DNA of 64,000 nt from Arcuatula senhousia (taxonomy: Eukaryota; Mollusca; Bivalvia; Mytilida; Mytilidae), in the NCBI GenBank assembly GCA_963971305.1, contig OZ020303.1, positions 20,147,184 to 20,211,183 on the forward strand, in the 5' to 3' direction. The notes below the pieces were generated by a model. It did no database searches. It was not told the DNA's origin and saw nothing but the letters and a program-made list of their open reading frames with translations. Of this stretch, positions 46,564 to 57,255 are shown one piece after another. Position 1 is the first letter of the stretch; each line of letters begins with the position of its first letter. Made by a program: the position numbers and the translations under genes.

Positions 46564-46822
46564 TTTGAATTTTGTTAACCATGCGTTATCAGACTTAACG
46601 TTGGTCTGAAGCTACGTTAAATTATCAATAGTTTATCGGCCTCTTATCGTGACGTTAAAGTTAACGTGAAGTTGAACAACCCATTTATTTTAACGATAAT
46701 TTTTAACGTCACGTTACCAAATTTAACGGTATCGTTAGAGCTAACGTAAAGTTGAACAACCGGACCCTGGAAATAAAGTAACAAAAACTTTCCCCCTTTC
46801 GGTCGCTAATTTTCAAAAGGGA

Positions 46823-47028
46823 AACTAGAGGCTCCCAGGAGCCTGAATCGCTCACCTGATCTCTTATGCCAAAGTTTGAATAAATTTCACAAACTTTCAA
46901 GTATACAAAGTTTCAAAGCAATCCCATCAGTGGTTTCAGAGAAGAATATTTTTGAAGAAAAGTTAACGACGAACGACGGACGCCTAATGATGACAATAGC
47001 TCACATGACCCTTCGGGTCAGATGAGCT
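46823..47028 (-). mobile_element. Short Helentron-like element (HINE), copy 3
   Basis: On the minus strand it starts AGCTCATCTGACCCGAAGGG and ends CAGGTGAGCGATTCAGGCTCC, hairpin, CTCTAGTT. Only 206 bp: the internal tandem units are absent. The left flank is a T-run and the right flank starts with T, as for copy 2. It lies between the Harbinger element and the P-type transposase. Confidence 0.75.
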
Positions 47029-47544
47029 AAAAAGAGGGTCACAAAAATTAAATGCCCTATTTTCTATTCCACTACTTGACAAAAAATAACTTGCAAAATT
47101 AAAATTTTCAAAATCAGACCAGAAATAAAAAGTTGCATTTTTTGCCTCCTCCCTTTTGGGCTCCTTATTTCTATAGGGCCCCAAATCAATCCCATCTATC
47201 CTTTTATAGTTAAGACATCATTGTCAAATTTCATAGCAATCAGATAACTTTAAACTAAGGTTATTTTGGAATCACTAAATTTATTAAACAGACAACACTG
47301 ATGCAAACAATGACGGCAACAATGCATCATATTATTATATGTCAAAAACACAAAATTGCGGTCTTGCAAAAAGGGGATGACAAGAAAATTTTAGGGCTTT
47401 TTGGGGGGGGGCATGCAGACATGTATGTAAAAGATGTTCTTTTAAATACCTGTACAAATATAATATTTATTGGTCACACAAATGTTGCTCCATATATCAT
47501 CCTTTTTTTCTATATGTCATAAAACAAATACATATTATTTCTAG
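47029..47544. other. Presumed 5' intron/flank of the P-type transposase gene
   Basis: AT-rich; no coding domain recognised. An acceptor TTATTTCTAG ends at 47544. Confidence 0.4.
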
Positions 47545-49896
47545 GTTATGTGGACAGATAGAGGAAAATGAAGAAGGTCAAATATTTCAAAAAGATCTTG
47601 ATTCGGCATACAGGTCATTTATTGAAGGAATCAAATGCCAACCCTTGACAGAAGCCAATTTTTCTAAAGTAGTTTTGTCCTTTTTTCCCAAAATAAAGAT
47701 TGTTAGGAAACGAGAAAAGGACACAACCTTGAGAACTCGTCCAAAGTTGTATGTTGGTATTAAATGGAAGGAAACATGTAATCGAAATATGAATGAAGTA
47801 GTACCGCTAACTGTACAAAGGTCCATTAACAGTAGCTACACTTGTATGGTCAGTTGGTCACAAAACAAACAGAAAAATGTGTAACAATTATGATGTTGAG
47901 TGATATTGTTTGCAATGGCAATATTGTAATGAAAGAGGTTGTATTAGATTTTGAAAGTAATAAATGGCTTTTACATGTAAGAGGGAAAGTTGTCAATTTG
48001 GAGACTCTATGTATAAGTAATAAGTTTGATGGGACAATTGAAAACATGAATCTTATATTACAAATAGTGGATAAACTTAAAATTTGTAAAGGCTTAGATA
48101 TTGACAGGAAGAGAAAGGTTCCGTCACATATAAGGTCAGAAATGCTTAGTGAAAGAGGGAATGAGAACACACTGGAGTTTAAAATAAGATGTCAGACTTG
48201 TGTCAATGTTTTAAGTATTTTCAGTTCAGGTAGTGCATGTAAGAATTGTGTTCATCATTTGAATCCTTTTAAGAATGAATCCTCTGAAAATTGTATCGAT
48301 CTTACAAAAACTGATAATGATGATTTGACAAAAAATTTTAGTCATATTTTCCCTAAAGCTTCACCAGAAATGAAAGAATTTCTCCAGTGCCAGCATGAAA
48401 TGATGACATCAGGTCATATAAGATGGGATAAATCAGTCATAAAAACTTGTTTGAGTTTATGGGCAAAAAGTAGTAAATGCTATGAGGATTTGCGAGATAG
48501 TGGAATGCTTGTTCTTCCATCAGGCAGACATCTTAGGCGAATAAAAAATTCAGTTCAACAAAAACCTGGTATTTCAGACGATATACTTAGATGGATGGTT
48601 AACACTGCAAAAACTGCAAATTTGCCACAGTCTGGTTATTATGGAGGTATCCTCCATGATGAAGCCAAAATACAACAAGATTTGATTATAAGCAAAAAAG
48701 GTACTGGGAATGAGTTGATAGGATGGGTAGACACAGGAGTAGAGGCTGAAAATATTAGAATCTTAAAAGAAAAAGATGTTAAAAGAGGGTTAGCAACTGA
48801 TGTCCTACAAATTACATTCCTAGGATACACTGGATTCAGATTCCCCTTGGCTCATTACCCAACAGATGGGGTAAAGGCATCAGAATTATATATAATTTTG
48901 TGGGATATTATATCTAAGTTGCAATCATGGGGATTTATAGTTGATTACATAATGCAAGATGGTGGTCAACAGAACCGTGAATTTACCAAAATTCATTTTA
49001 AGGATGATCCTAGGAATTATGATTTTATGACAATGAGTTTGGTGTCTGAACGCAAAATCTTCTTCTGTCAAGATCATTCACACAACATGAAGAAATTAAG
49101 AAATGCGGTGTTAAGCAGTGGCGTTGATTCATACCATACAAAGTATTTGTCAAAGGGTGGTAATGTAATAGTATGGAACCAGTGGATACAGGCTGCAAAT
49201 TGGGATGAACAAACAAACTCCAGAAAGATACACCACAAACTCAGTCAGTCACATCTACACCCAGATTCATCTGAAAAGATGAGGAATCACCTTGCTGAAC
49301 AAGTACTTGATGAGAACATGCTTAACCTAATGAAACTATATCAGGATTCCTTAAAGAATGGTTCAGTGTTGAACGGTCCAATTGAATTCCTAGAAAACAC
49401 AAGTAAACTGATAAAAATTTTCCGTGATCCCCGTCCAATATATTGTATTTCTGATGAACGCTTGTGCATTTTAAGAAACGTTCTTTATTGGTTTAAAAGT
49501 TGGAGAGATGAAGCTAAGGGTCTACAAATATCAGATAAACAACGTGAAAAGATGTTACCAAGCTTAAAATGCATGAGTGATGTTGAAAGCACACTTATTG
49601 TGTTTCTGAACATCTGTGAAATTCATCTAACAGAGTTCAGTGGAAGAGGAATATACCCATCAAGATTCAATACCGACTTGGCAGAAAATATATTCTGCCA
49701 ACAACGAGGATTATATAATGGAAACTCCACAAACCCCACCTATAGCTCATACTGTAACACTATGAATAATATCATTTTAGGACAATCTTCTAAATCATGT
49801 GCAAGAAAGTCAAATTCTGGTCTTCAGACAGCTGATCCATATTCCTTTCATACTAATATACCTTTAAGCAAGAAAAGGAAAACTTTAAGAATATAG
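47545..49896 (+). CDS. P-superfamily transposase with RFX-like N-terminal domain
   Basis: The exon opens after TTTCTAG. From 47546 the frame reads YRSFIEGIKCQPLTEANFSK, VVLSFFPKIKI and RPKLYVGIKW, the pattern of an RFX-type winged helix (LxxxxFxKxVxxxFP...R...KxxYxGI). A shift at an AAAAA run near 47875 leads to a 684-codon frame (47842-49896). There: a CQTC...CKNC zinc ribbon, HDEAKIQQDL (Asp about 273), YIMQDGGQQNREF (Asp about 373), CQDHSHNMKKLRNAVLSSG, and TDLAENIFCQQRG (Asp 612, Glu 615, spaced D-x2-E), then STNPTYSSYCNTMNNI. These match the P/THAP9 RNase H-type transposase core. P transposases usually carry a THAP zinc finger; none is seen. Upstream exons are not identified. Confidence 0.75.
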
Positions 49897-50356
49897 ACAG
49901 TTCCAAGACAAATGAGTTTTATAAACAGTAAGGAAAAAAGACATGTACATGTATCTTTTACAAATTAATTTTCATTTCTATCTGCATATCTACTATGACT
50001 TATTTAGGTTTATTTTCTGGTTGATATTGGTTGAATTGTTTTATTTTCAGTATACATGTACAACTTTATATGGAATATCAATTGCAGTCATAAATACATG
50101 TATGATATTTATTTTGTAACCAAAACACCTATTTCTTATATATAGCTGCTTTCATTGTATATATGGAATTGATTAATACATATGTTATTAATTTTAATCT
50201 GTGTGAAAATTTAGGCCATAAGACAGTTCCTAGATTCTAAAAATTTCTTTAAAATATGGGGCAGGTCAGGCTAATTTGAATTTGACCAAAAATGAACATA
50301 AATTTTAAAAAAAGGGGGGGTAGAATCTAGGATATTAATTATATCAGCCTTAATAC
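49897..50356. other. 3' flank of transposase gene / Pif1 intron
   Basis: AT-rich, no coding signal. Confidence 0.4.
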
Positions 50357-50496
50357 CTTCCATGTTGAGTAAACATTCTGAATTCCAGACTTCCACATCT
50401 ATATTAAGTGCAAACAGTTTGACTGGAAGAGGTCCTGGTGGAAGTTTTCTTTTAAGCCTCTGTAGTAAGTTGGTGGTATCCTCACTCACTTCACCC
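50357..50496 (-). CDS. Pif1-like helicase, middle exon
   Basis: A 140-bp minus-strand exon with acceptor TTTTGGAACAG before 50496 and donor GAAG|GTATTAAG at 50357. It encodes GEVSEDTTNLLQRLKRKLPP and KLFALNIDVEVWNSECLLNM. The phase is exact on both sides: the split Arg codon joins EIA of the upstream exon, and the split Gly joins ELSAYEAI of the downstream exon at 40482. The segment corresponds to the Pif1 region between motif III and motif V (LFxxNxxVxxxN). Confidence 0.8.
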
Positions 50497-50908
50497 CTGT
50501 TCCAAAAGACAAAGTTTAGCATTAAGTGAAATTTGAAATTGTTAAATGATCAAGTAGATATGCAATGAAAATTGAGCATGATTCCTCATAGTTATAATTC
50601 ATGTAATTATACCTCATTGTTTTGTTTGAGATTGGACCACAAATACATTGTGCCTTGAGTGTCATGAGTGTGTTAATGTTTTTTTTTTTTTTCATTTACA
50701 TGATTTTATGTGCAGTTTGTTTTCTGGATTTTTAATTAAGAATGCAACATATGCACAAGTAGTTTATCAAATCAATATTTTTACATGTAGGAGGGGTTAA
50801 ATAGATCCTATTTCAAGACCATTTCATTCAATAGACAAATGCATATATGGTTTATAACTATAAATAAACATGATTGAAACGTTATAAGATATCTACAATG
50901 TTTAAAGT

Positions 50909-51040
50909 TCAGGGGCGGATCCAAAAGCAGGACCCCTTTTTGTGGAAAAAAATTGTTGAATATACATGAATTCATTAAAGCAATACCAATTTAAAGTGCC
51001 CCCTCCCCCTTTTTACAGAATTTCTTGATCCGCCACTGAA
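50909..51040. mobile_element. GGCGGATCC MITE, second copy
   Basis: TCAGGGGCGGATCC on the left and its inverse GATCCGCCACTGA on the right, with the interior GTGGAAAAAAATTGTTGAATA related to the copy at 104-270. It lies in the first intron of the Pif1-like gene (51078-50497). No matching 8-bp flanks are seen. Confidence 0.7.
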
Positions 51041-51078
51041 AAAAAAAGTTGTTTTTTTTAATATTTATATTAAAATAC

Positions 51079-51717
51079 CTTGCGATTTCATGTACAGCTT
51101 GAATCATATCAGGCTCCTCCTGTCTGTGAATAGTTGAAAGTTGGATATGATGCAAACACTTCTCAACATATATTGATTTAAAACAATATGACCCGTCGTC
51201 ATTGTATGACAAGTTTGGTATTTGAGGCAGTTGGTTGAAGTCTCCACACAAAATGACTTGAATTCCACCAAAAGGCTTGTTGTCTCTTGTGTTCTGCAGA
51301 ATAAACTGAATTTGCTCCAACAGCCTTTTACTGAGCATTGACACCTCATCACATATAAGACAATCAATTTTACAAATATTACCCAATAATGTTTGCATTT
51401 GTTCTTCAGTTTTTAGCAATTCTACTAACTCCTCATTTCCATATCGCCCATCATCTCAGTCCTAAACATCTATGAACTGTTGTTGGGTTTAACCCTTTTA
51501 TTTTTTCCTGCAAATATTGGGCAGCTTTGTCAGTTGTGGCCGTCACACAGACATTTTTCCCTAAAGCTTTGAGTCTCTGGGCTATGATTGCTAACACATG
51601 GGATTTCCCTGTACCAGGGAACCCTGTTATTAATAAGTTATGTCCATTCAATGCCATTTCAATGGTCTTTTTTTGTATTAAGTCAAATGTTTCCATGTTT
51701 ACAGTATCTCCCGCCAT
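51079..51717 (-). CDS. Pif1-like helicase, 5' exon
   Basis: ATG at 51717 (MAGDTVNMETFDLIQ). LLITGFPGTGKSHVLAI is Walker A (about residues 28-44), followed by VCVTATTDKAAQYL (motif Ia) and TTVHRCLGLR. After a one-base shift near 51462 the frame continues to IDCLICDEVSMLSKRLLEQI (Walker B, DE), then GGIQVILCGDFNQLPQI (motif III) and STIHRQ, ending EIA at donor AG|GTATTTTA (51079). Pif1 helicases unwind DNA 5'-3'. Only about 30 bp separate the ATG from the repeat at 51747-52086, so the native promoter or upstream exons may be displaced. Confidence 0.8.
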
Positions 51718-51746
51718 ATTTAGTAATTTATAAAGAAAAATCTAGA

Positions 51747-52086
51747 GTTGTTTTATTTGAATGGAAAACACCCGAGAAACCCGAACATAAGTCACCACCA
51801 GGTGGCGTTCTACTTTCACTTTGTGGGTATGGCAGACTTCCTTTGGGGAGATTTTAATGACAAAGATCGATTTTTGAGAGGTACTGTTAAGGTGGAAGGA
51901 ATATAATTGATATATTTGTGAAGGAAAATACCCCACCGATCGATTGGTGGCGACCGGAAAGGTAAGAAATGTGTTTTTTTCCCAGAAAATGTCATTTGAA
52001 GGGAGGTGCCTATGGTCAGAAGTCCTACCTTCTCCCACTTATACATACTACCCCCTTTATTTTTGATAGTCAACAAGTGCCTGTGA
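51747..52086 (-). repeat. Short dispersed repeat, uninterrupted copy
   Basis: Reverse complement of the repeat at 34068-35570 without the Penelope-like insertion. It contains a palindromic CCACCAGGTGGCG at 51795-51807. Frames across it (for example 51816-52076) are shared with the other copy but carry no known domain. It sits just upstream of the Pif1-like start codon. Confidence 0.8.
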
Positions 52087-52989
52087 ATGAAACATAATAA
52101 ATCATTAAAAGAACTGAATGGAAATAAAACTCAGGACTGCAGAGAGTAGAACTTGGGCCTTGCAATAATTTTTTAAATTAAAATTAACAATGAATTATGA
52201 TCGGATCGTAGGTAAAAAAAATAATTTAATCATGATGTGAAATCATTACAACCCTGTATGCAAGTTAGTTTTGGGGGTTTTTATTTTTACTTTACTCAGG
52301 CTACGGTGTGCGTTGTTTTACAAGGTAAACAGTGGAAAATAAGACTTTTCCCAAAGCCCACGGGTAGATTAGCAACTACATGTGACCCTGACGTAACACA
52401 TTTTAAAAAGAAAGTTGTTCTTGTTTGAGTATGATGTCTGGGTAAACAGAATTAACTCCGGTGGCAATAGTTTCATCATTCTCCATTGTGTCCCGCCATC
52501 AACTGACCTAACCATTTCAACAACAAAACAAGCCAATCCGCGAGAAAAAATAATCCCTTATATAAAGACACAAACCGTATAGAATTTTGGTATTTCATTC
52601 AGATTTCTAGACTTTTTTTTGTAAAATGAACAATTTTTATTCTTTTTATTCATTTGAATTTGTTATTTTCAAAAAGTCAGCGTAGACCACACGATTCTTG
52701 TGATTTGAAGAAACCGATGGGTGCAGCGGGATAAGACAAACGTCGTGTAGCAGTGTAGTCGTTAGCCGCTGGGTTTCGGAGCTTGGACGTCGACGTATCT
52801 CAGTTGGTTAACAGTGGCCATAGCACATTTACGTCATAAGTTTTTGTACAACACATTGTCACGAACCTTATAACATGTGTCATCTACTTTGTGTCTCTGG
52901 TCATAACTGTTTTTTTTTTGTCTATTTTGTGCAACATTTAAGCTATCTGAAGCATTGGCCGTCAAGTGTTCCTTAGCTTTTTATATCCC
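52087..52989. other. No gene seen
   Basis: No coding region recognised. GTATCTCAGTTGGTTA at about 52794 resembles a tRNA box A but has no box B partner. Confidence 0.4.
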
Positions 52990-53225
52990 TCTACACGAAG
53001 TGGCGAGGTATCATGTTATGGACTTGAACATCGCAATGGAAGAGGGAGGTTTGGTGCCATAAAACCTGGTTTAACCCACCATTTCGTTTGAAATGCCTGT
53101 ACCAAGTCAGGACCAATTCTCCGGTATGACTGATTCGTTTTTGTTATTTTCTCTTGACTATGAGATTGATCATTCAAGTTCGGTAGTTTTGTTATTACCT
53201 TTATTTATATTTTGTAAATACATTA
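52990..53225 (+). repeat. Dispersed repeat, copy 1 (CCATAAAACCTGG)
   Basis: Shares GCAATGGAAGAGGGAGGTTT, CCATAAAACCTGGTTTAACC, GAAATGCCTGTACCAAGTC, CTATGAGATTGATCATTCAA and GTTATTACCTTTAT with 61932-62195, in the same order. Likely the 3' end of a retroelement; the element is not identified. Confidence 0.7.
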
Positions 53226-55681
53226 TGTGTTTAATAAGCTAGACATTATAAAGAATAAATGTAATAATCTATTACTTATGGAGAAACCAACTGAATTTTA
53301 TGGGGAGGTTATAGATAATTTATTTATCCAGCCTTTATTTTCGGAAAAAATGGGGCCTGGATTTTTGTTTGTGCGCTGGCGCGCGCAGTTTTTTCATTCT
53401 TAAATTTACTTATTTTTTTTAGCAAAAAAAATGCATCCTGTTCTGTCTTGTCTTTTTATTTCCTGATTTTTTGGCATCCTGCCGTTTTATTTCGAATTTC
53501 ACCATTAGCCCAAAATCAAATGGTCGCTCCTTTACTATTATAACTAATAAAATGATTTAGCAAACCGAAAAATAAACATAGTTCTAAGTATAAGGTCTTG
53601 AGAATTAATTTTTAAAAGAAGAACAATATTTTAAATAATTAACTAAACCGAAAAACAAAACTGTATACATGATACTTTAAAATTAATCTCTTTTTGAAGA
53701 AAAAAAATAGTATTACATGTAGTAATCTATTCTTAACAAAAAACGAAACCAAAAATATAAACACAAACAAACAAAAACAATAACATATTAGAGATGTGCA
53801 ACTTACTCAAACTCATCTTGAAAGCTTTTATTCGTACGAAAACCTTGAACCGCAGAAATTTTGAGACACTAATGCTTCGTGCCAGAAATAAATTATGTAT
53901 GGTCCAAGACCTAGCAAATCATATGGATTGTTTTGTTATCCCATATTTTATGTGTTAAGATGAAAAATCTCTTAAAAAGGACACAAATTAAACCGCTTAC
54001 AGTGTTAGAACATACATGTATTTGTCTGTGTATTACACCAGAAAATGGTACTAGACTATTAATAAAATAAAAAACTTAGCGATAGATACCGATGTTAAGG
54101 AATCCGAATTACCTATATTCGTTTGACTGTATAACATATTTTTGACAAAGCCTTGATATAAAAGAACGCAATTTGCCAAAAGAAAAGCAAGTGTTCTCGT
54201 AAGTAACAATCCTACGTAATAAGCTTTCTTTGCATAAAATAAGCATTATAAGTTTTGTTGATCAACCACAAGGGAATGATGCCAGGAATGATTTCAAAGA
54301 CTGTTTCTTTATATATTTCTGTATATCTATGAGAGCTGATGGTAAATTACTGAGTGTTGTAGTAATGATTATTGACCTTCTTGAGTATCTAAAGAAATAA
54401 ATTTGATTTTTGTCTGAATAAAATCTCTTCCATCAGAACCTGCTTTTTACGCTTGTAGTGCGAGTATACGATTTTTTTATTGATTTTTTTTTTTTGGGGG
54501 GGGGGTAAATTTGGTGTGATAACCTATCGTTTTTGGTTAACTTTCTTGTTTGTTTTTATATTTAATAATTTTTTGGAGGAGTACAATATAACCCAAATTT
54601 TAAGCCGCGACGGCAATGTTATAAACCAAATAAAAATTTTAAACGACGAATTAGTTGTCCCCATGCTAATGCACAACGATACAAAGTTTGGTTGTATTTT
54701 GACCGACGAGGGAGACCCCTGGGTCTCCGAGAATGTATGCTAGGATGTAAAATGCCATGTCATGAAAATAACAAATTATATATACTTTTCTATCCAGTTG
54801 AATTGTAGAATAGAATTCATCATTGTTCATAGTTTAGCCATTTAGAATAAAAGACTTAAATGTTTAAGTTATACAAGAAGTCTAATTAAGTTAGACGAAT
54901 GGGGAAAAAGAAAAACTGCTTCTTTTTATGAGTTTAAGATTTACCATAAGTATATTAAACACATTGAAACAAAATTTCGTTGCCACCAAAACCCAGCAGG
55001 CGGTGACAAGTAGTGATTCTATTAGACATTTTAAAGTTTGATAACATGCTTTCAAATCAAATATCCTGAATGTTTAAATAATATTTTCTCGGAAAAATTG
55101 AGTTAATATAACATATATAGTGTAATGTCAGATTTTTATTTTGCGTTCTCATGGCACTTAAATTATTCTTAAATTATGAATTCAGCATGTTTGTATATAG
55201 ATTATTTTTTCTTAAGCCATTAACTTAACAAAACCAAATGACAGGGTTCAGATCAATAACTGAATTTTCAAAGTCTTAGTGCTCTTAGGGTAAACTAATT
55301 TAAAAGTCATTTAAGATGACTCTAATTGTAGTTATGTGTAAACAATTGAACCTGCTATTTTTTTTTCAATCTAATATTATAAAAGAATAAACAGCTTGTT
55401 ACTAAAATAACAGACAACTTGTCTTCTCTTCCAGAGAATCTGTCCATTCCAATTTGTGGAGGTCTCACATATATGTTAAATGTTATAGACGTTCTATTGA
55501 TTGATTAAGAACCTTATATGTATTAACTTTGTTCGTCAATGACGTTTGTCCAAGGTCGTTTTAATGTATCTTGTACATAAATAATTATTCTTATTCGTAA
55601 ACAATGTTCCTTGCTAAAGTATTTTAAAACAAAACTAAATCTAAGAATAAATGATAAAGAACAAAATATAGTAAAAATAAA
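53226..55681. other. No gene seen
   Basis: AT-rich; a weak hairpin relative of the CATCCTCGG family is at about 54704-54736. The G-run at 54490-54510 is low-complexity. No supported coding region. Confidence 0.5.
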
Positions 55682-55730
55682 CAAGAGGCTCCCAAAGGGC
55701 CTGAATCGCTCACCTGACTTAAACATGTTA
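55682..55730 (-). repeat. 3' end of a Helentron-like element (HINE), copy 4
   Basis: ACAAGAGGCTCCCAAAGGGC then CTGAATCGCTCACCTGAC is the inverse of the HINE 3' end, including the hairpin and the subterminal CAGGTGAGC. I cannot find the other terminus, so the element is truncated or strongly diverged beyond about 55730. Confidence 0.6.
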
Positions 55731-57255
55731 GATGCACTGTACTTTTGAACATGTCAACTAAGTTTAAAAATACGGTGAAACATTTTTGTTTTGCTATCTA
55801 TGAAATTATTTAACTTTAAACCAACAAACTTATAAAATGGGATCTTGCACATTTTATTTGAAGTCTCACTCTAGTCAACGACCTGGCTCTTTGTAATTAA
55901 TCTGGTTTCCTCTGACAATTTTGCTCGCCCGTTTGCTTTTCAGTAAAGAAATAGAACCTTTCAATTTTGCAATATTGTTTACCATGAATGATATACACAT
56001 ATATGAAAAATATATCTTCCAAGACTTGTAAGTACAATGTAACTTTACCGGCACTAAAAGTGCCTTTTGCAGCTTTATAAAAATGAATCGTGATGAATTC
56101 TTCGCGTTAAGTAAGTGTTGTCCAACATAAATAAAAAATTTTAGGTCAATCGTTATTTACATACCATACTAAACACATTTCGGTAATGCTCTATTTATTC
56201 AAATTCGGCAAAAAAATTTAAGTTTATATGCAACAAAGGGGTCCTTTAGTGCCTGGAGCGTGAAATCCTCCACACACGTTTCCAATATGGTCGGCCGTAG
56301 GGTCTTTTGTAAAACTTATTCTTCCAACCAGAGTCAGCAACTGATTCGCATCGTGAACTAATCACTGATCTGCGGTCCGCAATTTAGTGATAGCCGGTCA
56401 GACTATCAAGAAATAACGTAAGAATTACCGTAGGTCGCAACAAAAACGACACTGGAGCCAGTGAATGTGATAAATAATGAATAATACATGGCAAAATCTG
56501 TATCATATGCTGTATTTACTCGAGACACCTATATCATACCGAGGGCTAACGGTCCGAGGTATGATATAGGTCGAGGGTTAATTTGCCATGTACTGTTCAT
56601 TTATTTATATCATACATGTCATATAGGATAAAAAATTGATACTTTGTAGGGTTGCGATATAGGGTAAGGGGTGCGATAATGGGTAAGAGGTGCGATATAG
56701 GGGGTGTGATATAGGGTATGCGATATAGGTCATGTGCTTTGTCCTATAATGCATATTAAAAAATATATTTATATTTAAATATATGATATAACCCATTAAG
56801 TGGATGTCAAAACATGCTCTACTTTCTTAGACAAAAGAAATATTTTTTGAAAATCCTAAACATTTAACACTTACATTAATTATCTGATGTTTTTAATACA
56901 TCATTTAATTACCTTTCTGATATGGACATATCTGATATTAACGGAAGCTAATGTATCTAAAGACTCATTTAACGTTCAAAGTCCCAACAATCATTTGAAA
57001 TTAAACATAAACATAGCAAATGATCGGAAATGGGTTCACTGAAACAAGGAAGTATTTTTTCATAGGCTAATCTTTAATGCATAAATCAGTTAAAGGTTAT
57101 CATAGCCCTGTTATCAGAATGAATCAATTGAACCTTTCGTTAAGCAGACTTAAAACTTCAAATGATTCCAACTAGCGAATGAAACTGTGTATTTGTTTTT
57201 GCTTTTGCCAGTTATTTTGAATTTCTATGCTATCTTTAAAGGCTTGGTTCATTCC
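55731..57255. other. No gene seen; one hairpin
   Basis: An inverted repeat CCTATATCATACC (56528-56540) / GGTATGATATAGG (56558-56570) lies near GATATAGGG-rich DNA at 56645-56740. A similar layout is at 62563-62650. Nothing coding is recognised. Confidence 0.5.

Larger units (their letters stand above)
40545..46766. mobile_element. Complete PIF/Harbinger transposon
   Basis: Terminal inverted repeats: left GGCCCAGTTGTTCAACTTCA, right (inverse) GGTCCGGTTGTTCAACTTTA, both continuing into ACGTTA-rich sub-terminal DNA. CTG flanks both ends (40542-40544 and 46767-46769), a 3-bp target duplication. Inside are the two proteins expected of the superfamily, convergently transcribed: a Myb/SANT-like protein on plus and a DDE transposase on minus, each in three exons. 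The coding parts look intact. The element lies in intron 2 of the Pif1-like gene, 62 bp upstream of exon 3 of that gene. Confidence 0.9.

Noticed and set aside
47301..47522. 73-codon plus-strand frame upstream of the P-type transposase
   Set aside because: No domain and no clear splice donor into 47545; considered as an upstream exon but not supported.
52790..52830. tRNA gene or tRNA-derived SINE head (GTATCTCAGTTGGTTA)
   Set aside because: Box A-like only; no box B, no cloverleaf, no repeat copies found in the window.
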